A stretch of DNA of 34,221 nucleotides from XN24 sp964413755 (lineage in GTDB: Bacteria; Pseudomonadota; Gammaproteobacteria; Steroidobacterales; XN24). The position numbers and the translations under genes were made by a program. The notes under the pieces were generated by a model. It worked only from the letters and a program-made list of their open reading frames with translations, made no database searches and was not told the origin of the DNA. Below are positions 15,519-24,602 of this stretch, piece after piece (position 1 is the stretch's first letter; every line of letters starts with the position of its first letter). The DNA lies in contig CAYPTW010000017.1 in the NCBI GenBank assembly GCA_964413755.1, positions 1-34,221 on the forward strand. The letters run 5' to 3'.

Positions 15519-18401
15519 ATGGTTCGGGCAAATTCGAAAAAGCTGGGTATACCGGCACTGGTGGGATTCCTCTTGACGCTTGCCGCGTGCGGCGGGGGGG
15601 AAGAGACAAGCTCTTCGGCCGTCGTGGTCGAGGGTGATTTCCCTGTTGTTTTCGCCATGCGCCAGGTTTCGGCGCTGGGCAATCCCACCGACGGCGCCAT
15701 GTTCGCGGCCGGCGGCGACCTGATGATGAAAGACCTGTCGTCGCCCACGGCGCCGCTGGTCAACCTCACCGGGGACTACACCCTGGGCGAGGGTGACGTT
15801 TCCGACCCGGAGGTCTCCTACGACGGCGAGCGGGTGCTGTTTTCCATGCGCGGGCCGAACGACCCGACCTGGAACGTCTACGAGCTCGACCTGCCGAGCC
15901 GCGTCCTCACCCGCATCATCGCCGACGACGCCACCGCCAATGCGGGCGATGACGTGGATCCGGCCTATCTCCCCGACGGCCGCATCGTGTTCAGCTCCAA
16001 CCGGCAGGAGAAGTCCCGCCGGCTGCTGGCGGAACGCAACATCGAGCCTTACGCCTACCGCGACGAGTACGAGCGCGAGCGCGTGATCGCGCTGCACGTG
16101 ATGGCAGCGGACGGCAGCGACATCCGGCAGATCTCCTTCAACCAGAGCCACGACCGCAACCCGACCGTGCTCAACACCGGCGAAATCCTGTTCGCCCGCT
16201 GGGACCACGTCGGCAATCGCAACCACTTCCCGCTGTTCATCACCAACCCGGACGGCACCAACATCTTCGTGCAGTACGGGGCGTTCAGCCCGGGCAACAG
16301 CTTCCTGCATCCGCGCGAGATGCCGGACGGCCGCGTCATGACCTCGCTGATGTCCTTGTCCGGGACGCGCGAAGGCGGCGCCCTGATGGCCGTGGACATC
16401 CGCAACTTCGCCGAGTCGGGCGAGCGGGTGCCGGGCGCGCCGGCCGACGCGGTGGCGCAGGAGCAGCTCACGCTGTTCCCCATCGATTTCGGTCGCGGCG
16501 TCTCCGAGTACGGTCGCTACACCACGCCGTATCCCCTGTGGGACGGCACCAACCGCGCCCTGGTGAGCTGGTCGCCGCTGCGCCCGGAGATGGAGTTCAA
16601 CCCCGTCACCGGCCAGGAAGAGGAGGTCGAGGGCCCGCCGCTGTACGGCGTGTACATGTTCGACCTGGACACCAAGAGCCTGCGCCCCATCGCCCTGCCG
16701 CCGGAAGGCTGGGCCTACACCGACCCCGTCGCCGTGCAGTCGCGCCCGGTTCCCAACACCATCCCCGACAAGCCGCTCGACGCGGCGCTGGCGGCCGAAG
16801 GCGTCGGCATCCTGAACGTGAAGAGCGTGTACGACACCGACGGCCTCGGCCTGATGGGCGTCGGCATGCTGGTCGACGGCGAGACCATTCCGCTCACCTC
16901 GCCGCCGCCCGACGACACGCGCAGCCAGGTCGCCGACCTGCTCACCATGAAGGACCCGGCGTTGACCACGGCCGCGGAACGCCCGGCGCGCTTCGTGCGC
17001 GTCACGGAGGCTGTGCCGACGCCACCCGGCGTGTCGCGCGAGGCGATCGGCGAGACCGATCTCGAGATGCAGCAGATCCTCGGTTACGCCGAGATCGAGC
17101 CGGACGGTTCCTTCCGCATCAAGGTCCCCGCCGATACGCCGCTGGGCGTGGTGGCGGTGGATGAGCACGGGCGTGCCATCCAGGTGCATACCAACTGGCT
17201 GCAGGTCCGTCCGGGCGAAACCCGCACCTGCAACGGCTGTCACTCGCCGCGGCGCGGCAGCGCGCTGAACTCGGCGCCGATCGCCGGCTTCCACCCGAAC
17301 GCAACCATGTCGGGCGCGCTCGGCGAGTCGATGGCCGAGACGCGTACCCGCCTCAACCCCGCCGCCATGGAGCTCAGCTTCGACCTGGTGTACGAGGACG
17401 TGTGGACCGACCCGGTCCAGGCCGGGCGTGCTCCGGATGCGCCGCTGGCGATCACCTATGACGGCCTGCCGCCGGAGGCGCCGGCGCCGGTCGCGGGCAT
17501 CATCAACTACCCGGACCACATCCAGCCGCTGTGGGAAGCCGACCGCGGCGAATTCACCTGCATCGACTGTCACCTCAGCGACGACCCGGAGGACCCGATG
17601 TCCGCGGGCCTCGACCTGCGCAGCACGACTGCGGGCTCCGGACGACTCAAGTCCTACGAGGAGATCATGGTCGGCGACCCGGTCATCGACCCGGATACCG
17701 GCCTGCCGCAGCTGCGCATCATGCAGGACGGCTCGATCGAGATCGTGCGTACCGCCCCGCTGGTGAGCACCGGCGGCTCGCGCAACAGCGCGCGCAGTGC
17801 CGCGCTGATGGCGAAGCTGTTCGAGCAGCCCTTGCGCTCGGGCCGCGAACTCGCCAATCCGCCCACGGTGGACCACAGCGGCATGCTGAACGCGAGCGAG
17901 CTGCGCCTGGTGGCGGAGTGGATCGACCTCGGCGGCCAGTACTACAACGATCCCTTCGACGACGCCAACGAAGACGGCTTCCGCGCCTTGTCCGAGGTGC
18001 GTGGCGGGCTGCAGGGACTGTCCGAGCAGCTGTTCGCTGCCACGGTGCACCCGGTGCTGATGACGCAGTGTGCGGCCTGTCACCAGCCCTTCGGCAACAC
18101 CGGTTCGCCGTCGACGCCGAACGAGCCGGTGAACGCCGGCTTCCGGACCTCGCGCTACGTGCTGACCGGCAACGTGGAGGGCGATTTCAACGCCTCCGTG
18201 TCGATGGTCTCCGACGTGTGCGATCCGGCGTCGAACTACCTGCTGCTGCGGCCGAGCTCGGTCGAGACGGACGACCCGCCGCACCCGCGCATCGGCGTGG
18301 ACCCGGCGGTGCCGGGCTCCGGCACACCGGTGCTGGCGCCGGACAGCGCGGGCTGGCAGGCCATCCATGACTGGATCGCTGCCGGTAACTGCGAGATCTA
18401 G
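15519..18401 (+). CDS. Tri-haem beta-propeller lipoprotein, HzsA-related
   Basis: A 960-aa predicted outer-membrane or surface lipoprotein. The signal peptide ends in a lipobox (LAAC, Cys24 followed by Gly, no Asp at +2). Residues of about 50-520 contain PD40/TolB-like propeller repeats, for example DPEVSYDGERVLFS, DPAYLPDGRIVFSS and NPTVLNTGEILFARWDHVG. The last is typical of proteins related to the hydrazine synthase alpha subunit. Three c-type haem motifs follow: CNGCH 571-575, CIDCH 681-685 and CAACH 851-855. A redox or electron-transfer role at the cell surface is likely, but there is no reason to infer hydrazine chemistry. It is the first gene behind the c-di-GMP riboswitch, with a strong ribosome site, and is followed eight bases later by another haem-motif lipoprotein. 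Confidence 0.85.
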   Translation: MVRANSKKLGIPALVGFLLTLAACGGGEETSSSAVVVEGDFPVVFAMRQVSALGNPTDGAMFAAGGDLMMKDLSSPTAPLVNLTGDYTLGEGDVSDPEVSYDGERVLFSMRGPNDPTWNVYELDLPSRVLTRIIADDATANAGDDVDPAYLPDGRIVFSSNRQEKSRRLLAERNIEPYAYRDEYERERVIALHVMAADGSDIRQISFNQSHDRNPTVLNTGEILFARWDHVGNRNHFPLFITNPDGTNIFVQYGAFSPGNSFLHPREMPDGRVMTSLMSLSGTREGGALMAVDIRNFAESGERVPGAPADAVAQEQLTLFPIDFGRGVSEYGRYTTPYPLWDGTNRALVSWSPLRPEMEFNPVTGQEEEVEGPPLYGVYMFDLDTKSLRPIALPPEGWAYTDPVAVQSRPVPNTIPDKPLDAALAAEGVGILNVKSVYDTDGLGLMGVGMLVDGETIPLTSPPPDDTRSQVADLLTMKDPALTTAAERPARFVRVTEAVPTPPGVSREAIGETDLEMQQILGYAEIEPDGSFRIKVPADTPLGVVAVDEHGRAIQVHTNWLQVRPGETRTCNGCHSPRRGSALNSAPIAGFHPNATMSGALGESMAETRTRLNPAAMELSFDLVYEDVWTDPVQAGRAPDAPLAITYDGLPPEAPAPVAGIINYPDHIQPLWEADRGEFTCIDCHLSDDPEDPMSAGLDLRSTTAGSGRLKSYEEIMVGDPVIDPDTGLPQLRIMQDGSIEIVRTAPLVSTGGSRNSARSAALMAKLFEQPLRSGRELANPPTVDHSGMLNASELRLVAEWIDLGGQYYNDPFDDANEDGFRALSEVRGGLQGLSEQLFAATVHPVLMTQCAACHQPFGNTGSPSTPNEPVNAGFRTSRYVLTGNVEGDFNASVSMVSDVCDPASNYLLLRPSSVETDDPPHPRIGVDPAVPGSGTPVLAPDSAGWQAIHDWIAAGNCEI

Positions 18402-18408
18402 GCCGACC

Positions 18409-18930
18409 ATGCGCAACTGGATGCAATATCCCCTGATCGTCTCCGCATGCGCCCTGCTGGGCGCATGCGGGGGCGACGTGGAGAACACCGAGGTGTCTGC
18501 CACCGGCGGCACCCTGTGCATCACCGACTTCGAGCAATGCATCAATCCCGTCTTCGACGCCGTCATCAACGGCCGCACCGGGCAGACCACCTGTGCGTCC
18601 AGCGGCTGCCACGATGTCGGCGCCGGCTCGGGCGGCGCGTTCAAGATCTTCCCCGGGGCGGAACCCGGCTCGGTCGAGATGATGGCGAACTTCTTCTCCG
18701 CCAAGGCCTTCTCCAATCTCGACAATCCGCCCCAGAGCAAGCTGCTGCTGGAACCGTTGCAGGGCGTGTTCTCCATCACCGGCACGCACACCGGCGGCGA
18801 CATCTTCCCCAGCGTCGACGACGCCTGCTACCAGGCCATCCGCGAGTGGATCTCGGTGCGCGTCGAAGACGAGCAGGCCGCCAGCTGCGGTTTCTGCACA
18901 CCCCCGAACCTGCCGGAATGCGGGTACTAG
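18409..18930 (+). CDS. Small Cys-rich lipoprotein with CX4CH haem-like motif
   Basis: 173 aa with a lipobox LGAC (Cys20). The mature part has eight further cysteines: C37, C44, C62, C67, C140, C160, C163 and C171. The CASSGCH at 62-68 is a CX4CH motif, a rarer but known covalent haem c attachment pattern. It follows the segment CINPVFDAVINGRT, which resembles the run-up to the haem site in large surface cytochromes. A C-terminal helix (CYQAIREWI) resembles the closing helix of cytochrome c domains. The tail CGFC...C could form disulfides or hold a metal. It probably partners the tri-haem protein encoded just upstream. If the motif does not bind haem it could instead be a disulfide-bonded surface protein. 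Confidence 0.72.
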   Translation: MRNWMQYPLIVSACALLGACGGDVENTEVSATGGTLCITDFEQCINPVFDAVINGRTGQTTCASSGCHDVGAGSGGAFKIFPGAEPGSVEMMANFFSAKAFSNLDNPPQSKLLLEPLQGVFSITGTHTGGDIFPSVDDACYQAIREWISVRVEDEQAASCGFCTPPNLPECGY

Positions 18931-18933
18931 GCC

Positions 18934-19707
18934 ATGGACCAGCGCACGCAAGGGGCTCTCGCAAGGCGGCGCCCGCTGGCGCTCGCGCTGCTCCTGCTGC
19001 TGTGGCTGCCGGCGAGCGCCGGCGCGGCTGACGAAAACCCCCTCTGGCTCACCGTCACGCAGGCCTACGCCGAGCTGCGTACCGGGCCGGGTCGCGGCTA
19101 CCCCGTGTTCCACGTGGTGGAGCGCGGCGAGGAATTCCTGCCTTCGCGCCAGCGCACGGACTGGGTGCTGGTCGAAACGCGCGACGGCACGCGCGGCTGG
19201 ATGCATCGCGCCACCGTCGAGCTGGGCGAGGGCCCCGGCGGCGAGCGCGTGCGCTTCGGCCGCGCCGGCATGGAAGACTGGCGGCAGCGGCGCTTCGAAC
19301 TCGGTTTCGCCCTCGGGGATTTCGAGGGCGACCCGCTGTTCAGCTTCCGCGCCGGCTACCGGCTCGGCCGGCACTTCCTGGCCGAGGCCCAGCTGCTGCA
19401 GGCCGCCGGGAGTTTTTCCAGCACCCGCGCCTACCACGCCAACCTCCAGGTGCTGCCGTTTCCCGACAACCGTTATTCCCCGTTTTTCGGTATCGGCGCC
19501 GGGCGCCTCACCAACGAGCCGAAGAGCACCCTGGTGGACGACCTGAAGGTCAGCGAGTGGGCGGGGAACGCCGGTATCGGCGTGCGCGCCTGGCTCACCC
19601 GGCGCTTCCTGGTGCGGGGCGACCTGCGCCACTACGTGCTCACCCGCGACGTCAACAACAACGATGACTTCACCGAGATGTCGCTGGGCTTTTCGGTTTT
19701 CTTCTGA
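18934..19707 (+). CDS. SH3-domain / outer-membrane beta-barrel protein
   Basis: 257 aa. A signal peptide (residues 1 to about 31, ending ASAGA) is followed by a bacterial SH3 domain at about 38-95 (AELRTGPGRGYPVFHVVERGE, then WVLVETRDGTRGWMHR). A predicted eight-strand-type barrel runs from about 108 to the C-terminus, which ends in a strand finishing FSVFF with terminal Phe, the usual BAM recognition end. The periplasmic SH3 domain could contact peptidoglycan or a partner. The ATG is three bases after the previous stop. The gene belongs to the same run as the next barrel gene, nine bases away. Confidence 0.8.
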   Translation: MDQRTQGALARRRPLALALLLLLWLPASAGAADENPLWLTVTQAYAELRTGPGRGYPVFHVVERGEEFLPSRQRTDWVLVETRDGTRGWMHRATVELGEGPGGERVRFGRAGMEDWRQRRFELGFALGDFEGDPLFSFRAGYRLGRHFLAEAQLLQAAGSFSSTRAYHANLQVLPFPDNRYSPFFGIGAGRLTNEPKSTLVDDLKVSEWAGNAGIGVRAWLTRRFLVRGDLRHYVLTRDVNNNDDFTEMSLGFSVFF

Positions 19708-20327
19708 GGACGAGACATGACTCCCGCACTGCGCACCCTCCTTCTCCTCGCCACCGGCCTCGCGGCAAGCGGTTGCAGCCTGCTGCGCGACACGCAGCCG
19801 GTCGATGAACCCGTGCAGGGCCCGGTCCCGGCAGTGATCGATCCCGTGCTGGAGCGGCGCGACATCGTGCGCCCGGAGATCGACACCGAGGACTGGGAAG
19901 TCGGCGTTTTCGCCGGCATGTTGTCGGTGGAGGACTTCGGCGCCGAGCCAGTGTACGGCCTGCGCCTGGCCTACCACGCCACCGAGGACATCTACCTCGA
20001 GGGCCGCTATGCCGCCTCCTCGATCAGCGACACCAGTTTCCGCCGCATCGGCGCCCCGATCTTCGACACCGAGGAAGAAGACCTCACCTCCTACGACCTG
20101 TCGGTCGGCGTGATGGTGCTCCCGGGCGAGGTCTTTCTCGGCACGCGCTGGGCACGCACCAGCGGCGTCTACATGAACTTCGGCGTCGGGCGGGTGGAAT
20201 TCGCCGACCGCGACAGCATCAGCTACGCCTTCGGCTTCGGCCTCAAGGTGCTGCCCACGGACTGGCTGAGCCTGCGCCTGGAAGCACGCGACAACGTATT
20301 TGAATCGGACCTCCTCGGAGAGAACGA

Positions 20328-20855
<528 letters not shown>

Positions 20856-20857
20856 GC

Positions 20858-21079
20858 ATGCGCCGCCGCACCCTGCTCCTGCTGGCAGTGACGGTACTCG
20901 GCGGCTGCGCCGCGCCGCAGCCGTGGGTGGCGCCCTACGAGCGCGAGGCGCTGGCCGATCCGATGATGGCCTTCTCGCGCAACGCGCTCATGGACAAGCA
21001 TCGCCAGCACGTGTTCGACGTGCGCGAGGGCTCGCGCGGCGCGGGCGACGGCGACGGGGGCGGCTGTGGCTGCAACTGA
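20858..21079 (+). CDS. DUF4266 small lipoprotein
   Basis: 73 aa. A lipobox LGGC (Cys17 from this start) is followed by WVAPYEREALADPMM, and the protein ends in the characteristic GGGCGCN tail of DUF4266 proteins. ATG 20858 is chosen because it stands eight bases from GGAGG. ATG 20852 is in frame but only two bases from it. The function is unknown. DUF4266 and DUF3570 genes usually occur side by side, as here, often with TlpA. Confidence 0.85.
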   Translation: MRRRTLLLLAVTVLGGCAAPQPWVAPYEREALADPMMAFSRNALMDKHRQHVFDVREGSRGAGDGDGGGCGCN

Positions 21080-22184
21080 CGCGCCATCCCGGGTCTTGCG
21101 TTGCGCCGGAGGGCTGGGCCGCCTCGCGGCCATCCTGTGCTGCACCTGTGTCGCAGCCGTCGCGGCGACCCTGCCCGAGGACATTGCGGAGCTGATGTAC
21201 CACAGCTACGACGGCGGCGGCGTGCAGGTCACGGGCCCCGCGCTGAAGATGCGCAAGGGCTTCGCCACCGACTTTTCCGCCTCCGCCAGTTACTACGTCG
21301 ACAGCATCAGCTCGGCCTCGATCGACGTCGTCACCAGCGCCAGCCCCTACGAGGAGCGCCGCAAGGAGCTCGCGCTTGGCCTCGACTGGCTGCAGGGCGA
21401 CTCGCTGATGACGGTCGGCTACGTCGGCAGCGACGAGAGCGACTACCAGTCCGACACGGTGTCGCTGGGCGTGGCGCAGACGTTCTTTGGCGGCATGAGC
21501 ACCGTGTCGCTCGGTTATGCGCGCGGCGACGACACCGTCTCGCGCGTCGATACCGACTTCGAGGACAGCATCTCGCGCAACAACTACCGCCTCGGCTGGT
21601 CGCAGGTGCTGACGCCGACCATCGTCGCCAGCCTCGACTACGAAGCCGTGCTGGAAACGGGGTTCCTGAACAACCCGTACCGTTCGGCGCGCATTCTCGG
21701 GGCGCAGATCCCCGAGGTCTATCCCCGCGCCCGCAACAGCCATGCCGTGGCCCTGCGCGGCATCGGCATGGTGGCCCAGGACAACGTCGTCGAGCTGGGC
21801 TACCGCTGGTACCGCGACACCTGGCAGGTGCAGTCCCACACGCTGGAGGCCGCCTTCGTGCGCCGCATCCGGCCGGGGCTCACGGCCGAGCTCGCCTATC
21901 GTTACTACACGCAGGATCCGGCGTCCTTCTACGCCGACGACTTCGACGCGATCTTCGAGTTCATGGCGCGCGACAAGGAGCTGTCGACCTACAACAGCCA
22001 CACCCTCGGCGCGCGCGTGAGCTGGGACATCGGCCGCAGTTTCGGCCCGCTGAAGCGCAACACCATCAGCCTGGGCTACGACTTTATCCGCTTCGACTAC
22101 GACGACTTCACGGACATCCGTAATGGTGAACTGTATGGATTCGACAGCCATGTTTTCCAGGTCTGGTTCGGTGGCCGCTGGTAG
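21066..22184 (+). CDS. DUF3570 outer-membrane beta-barrel protein
   Basis: 372 aa. A signal-type hydrophobic segment lies at about residues 17-33. The rest is a predicted barrel of alternating strands with aromatic girdles, for example YYVDSISSASIDVVTSASPYEERRKE read in two strands, LGYRWYRDTWQVQS and a last strand ending VFQVWFGGRW. The SYYVDSISSASIDV and YEERR features are typical of DUF3570. The start is GTG 21066, inside the DUF4266 gene by 14 bases, so the two are coupled. It may be the outer-membrane pore or anchor for the haem lipoproteins; no function is established. Confidence 0.85.
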   Translation: MAATDAPSRVLRCAGGLGRLAAILCCTCVAAVAATLPEDIAELMYHSYDGGGVQVTGPALKMRKGFATDFSASASYYVDSISSASIDVVTSASPYEERRKELALGLDWLQGDSLMTVGYVGSDESDYQSDTVSLGVAQTFFGGMSTVSLGYARGDDTVSRVDTDFEDSISRNNYRLGWSQVLTPTIVASLDYEAVLETGFLNNPYRSARILGAQIPEVYPRARNSHAVALRGIGMVAQDNVVELGYRWYRDTWQVQSHTLEAAFVRRIRPGLTAELAYRYYTQDPASFYADDFDAIFEFMARDKELSTYNSHTLGARVSWDIGRSFGPLKRNTISLGYDFIRFDYDDFTDIRNGELYGFDSHVFQVWFGGRW

Positions 22185-22191
22185 GTCCGCC

Positions 22192-22701
22192 ATGCGCCGC
22201 GCGGTGGCGACGCTGCTGGTCACGGCCGCGCTGGCCGCGCCCGCGACTGCACAGGAGCCGGCGCCCGACGAGGAGCTGCGCGCCCTGAAGCAGGAGCTGG
22301 TGGCGCTGAACCGCGACCTGTTCCTGCTGGAAGAGGAACTGCTGTTCCCGGCCAGCACCCAGGTCGCCGTGTACCTGTCCATGGACGTGGGCAAGTACTT
22401 CGCGCTGGACGCCGTCGAGGTCTCCATCAACGACGAGCGCGTGGCGAAGTACCTCTACACGGAGCGCGAGATCGACGCGCTGCATCGCGGCGGCGTGCAC
22501 CGGCTCTACGTCGGCAACCTCAAGAGCGGCCGCCATGAGCTGGTGGCCGTGATGGTGGGGCGCGGCCCGCAGGGGCGCGAATACCGGCGCGCGACGAGCA
22601 TGGAGTTCGACAAGGGCCTCGGGCCGCAGCAGCTCGAACTGGTGCTGCGCGACAGCGAGGCACTGCAGCAGCCCACGTTCCAGGTCAAGGACTGGGAGTA
22701 G
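22192..22701 (+). CDS. Conserved-looking periplasmic protein, unknown function
   Basis: 169 aa. A signal peptide (residues 1 to about 20, ending ATAQ) is followed by a short coiled-coil helix (ELRALKQELVALNRDLFLLEEELL). Residues of about 55-150 form a probable beta-sandwich with the regular pattern VAVYLSMDVGKYFALDAVEVSINDE, read as two strands, then GGVHRLYVGNLKSGRHELVAVMVG. This recalls PEGA/Ig-like accessory domains. It ends LQQPTFQVKDWE. I recognise the type from other TPR/ExbB-ExbD clusters but know no experimentally assigned role. The start is ATG 22192, seven bases after DUF3570; upstream in-frame starts would remove the signal peptide. Confidence 0.68.
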   Translation: MRRAVATLLVTAALAAPATAQEPAPDEELRALKQELVALNRDLFLLEEELLFPASTQVAVYLSMDVGKYFALDAVEVSINDERVAKYLYTEREIDALHRGGVHRLYVGNLKSGRHELVAVMVGRGPQGREYRRATSMEFDKGLGPQQLELVLRDSEALQQPTFQVKDWE

Positions 22702-22712
22702 CAGGCTGAGCC

Positions 22713-24602
22713 ATGAACCGCCTTGTCCTGACACTGCTGGCGACGCTCGGCGCGACGGTCTCCGCCGCGCCGGCGGCTGCGGCTGCCTCCAGGGCGCCCG
22801 CGCAGGCGCCCCCGGTGGTGCAGGACCTGGCGTGGGGCGAGGTGCTGTTCCGGCATTACCAGGGCGATCGTATGGGCGCGCTGGTGCGGCTCGACGTCGC
22901 CGAAGCGCGCCAGGAGCTGCCCTACCATGGCGGCGAAGCGCGCCTGCTGCAGGGCGGGCTGTATCTCGCCTGGGGGCTGCGCGAAGAGGCCGCGCGTATC
23001 TTTGACGCGCTGCTTGCGGACACCGCAGTGCCGGCGGAACGCGACCAGGCCTGGTACTGGCTGGCACGCATCCGCCACGAGCGCGGCGAACATGATGCGG
23101 CCCTCGCCGCCCTGCAACGCATTGGCGAGGACCTGCCGCCCGCCATGGTCGGCGACCGCGTCGACCTGGAGAGCCGCGTGCTGCTGGCTCTGGACCGCTA
23201 CGCCGAGGCGGCCCGGTTGCTCGCCGCCAGCCGCCAGCCCGGCGCCTGGCGTCCCTTTGCCGATTTCAACCGCGCCGTCGCGCTGGCCCGCAGCGGCCAG
23301 GCGGACCCGGCGCTCGAACTGCTCGATGCGCTCGGCCGCGCCCGCGCCCCCACCGAGGAACTGGCGCTGCTGCGCGACCGGGCTAACCTGGCGCTCGGGC
23401 TGGCCCGCCTCGAGACGGGGGATGCGGATGCTGCGCGGGCGGCGCTGGACCGCGTACGGGTGGACGGCGTCTACGGCGGTCGCGCGCTCCTGGCGGCCGG
23501 CTGGGCCGAAGCGGAGCGTACGCGCTATCGCGCCGCCCTCGGCCCGTGGACGACGCTCGCCGGCCGGGCCGACCCGGACGGCGCGGCCCTGGAAGCCATG
23601 CTGGCCGTGCCCTGGGCCTGGCACCAGGTCGACGAGCCCGGCCAGAGCGTACTCGGCTATCGCCATGCGGCGCAGGCCTGCGAGGCTGAACTCGAGCGCC
23701 TGTCTGCGGCTGCCGAGGCCGCACAGGGCGATGCGCTGCCGGCCCTCGCCCTCGCCCTCGCCGACCCCGAGGAGACGCAGCCGTCCGTCAGCGGACCGCT
23801 GCCGACGTACCTGCACGCCCTCGCCGTGGATCACCCGTTCCGCGCCGTGGCCGCCGACCTGCGCGACCTGCAGCTGCTGCGCGAGAACCTGCTCGAATGG
23901 CGCCGCAGCCTCGGCGCGCTGCGCGACATGGTAGAAACCCGGCGCGCCCGCTTCGCCGAGGTGGCGCCGCGCGTGGAGCAGCGCCTGGAAAACGATGAAC
24001 TGGTGGACCTGGAAGCACACTACCAGGCCGCCGCGGCCCGCCTGGAGGCAGTGCGCGCCGATGCCGATCCGGCTGCGCTGGCGATGCCCGCCGAGAAGGC
24101 GCTGCTGGCGCGCATCGATAGCCTGCGGGCGCGTATTGCCGAACTGCCACAAGGCGCCGACCGGGAGCAGCTGCAGGAGCGGCTGCGCCGCGTGGATGGC
24201 GCCCTGGAATGGCAACTGAATCACGCCTGGCCGGCACGCCTGCACGAGGCGGAACGCGAGGCGCGCGCCGCGGGGCGGGCGCTCGAGTCCGCGCGTGAGC
24301 AACGCGCCAGCCTGGCGGCCAGCCTGGCGGCCGGTCCGGCCGGGTTCGAAGGTTACGATGGCCGTATCGACGCCGCGGCGGCACGCGTGGAACAGCTCCT
24401 TGCGCGGGTCGAAGCCGACCAGGCGAGGCGGCAGGGCGACCTGCGTGTGCTGGCGCTGGCGGAGCTGCAGCGCCGCGAGCAACGCGTGGCGGCATATCTC
24501 GGCCAGGCACGCTTTGCCCTCGCCGCTGCCTACGACCAGGCGGTGCAGCCGCGCGCAGCGCGCGAGGACGACGCACCGCCCAACCCGGGGACGCAGCCAT
24601 GA
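22713..24602 (+). CDS. TPR / coiled-coil periplasmic protein (629 aa)
   Basis: A signal peptide (ATVSAAPAAAA, residues 1-24) is followed by degenerate TPR helices at about 40-330, for example LLQGGLYLAWGLREEAARIFDALL, read in two helices, and DQAWYWLARIRHERGE. The C-terminal third (about 375-615) is strongly heptad-like and rich in Arg, Glu, Ala and Leu, so it should form a long coiled coil. It is a candidate periplasm-spanning scaffold connecting inner-membrane motor and outer-membrane barrels, comparable in size and architecture to TPR components of gliding-type machines. The gene overlaps the next by four bases (ATGA). Confidence 0.7.
   Translation: MNRLVLTLLATLGATVSAAPAAAAASRAPAQAPPVVQDLAWGEVLFRHYQGDRMGALVRLDVAEARQELPYHGGEARLLQGGLYLAWGLREEAARIFDALLADTAVPAERDQAWYWLARIRHERGEHDAALAALQRIGEDLPPAMVGDRVDLESRVLLALDRYAEAARLLAASRQPGAWRPFADFNRAVALARSGQADPALELLDALGRARAPTEELALLRDRANLALGLARLETGDADAARAALDRVRVDGVYGGRALLAAGWAEAERTRYRAALGPWTTLAGRADPDGAALEAMLAVPWAWHQVDEPGQSVLGYRHAAQACEAELERLSAAAEAAQGDALPALALALADPEETQPSVSGPLPTYLHALAVDHPFRAVAADLRDLQLLRENLLEWRRSLGALRDMVETRRARFAEVAPRVEQRLENDELVDLEAHYQAAAARLEAVRADADPAALAMPAEKALLARIDSLRARIAELPQGADREQLQERLRRVDGALEWQLNHAWPARLHEAEREARAAGRALESAREQRASLAASLAAGPAGFEGYDGRIDAAAARVEQLLARVEADQARRQGDLRVLALAELQRREQRVAAYLGQARFALAAAYDQAVQPRAAREDDAPPNPGTQP

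Noticed and set aside
15519..18401. True hydrazine synthase subunit (anammox)
   Set aside because: Only the propeller/haem architecture is shared; no HzsB/HzsC, hydrazine dehydrogenase or other anammox genes are present, and the protein is a lipoprotein in a proteobacterial setting.
15495..18803. A 1102-codon open frame on the minus strand opposite the haem lipoprotein genes
   Set aside because: It is antisense to genes with signal peptide, lipobox, haem motifs and propeller repeats; its composition (Arg/His/Val/Gly runs) is the usual mirror of high-GC coding DNA. The same holds for other long opposite-strand frames, for example 5656-7716, 7743-9584, 22506-24482 and 24530-26794.
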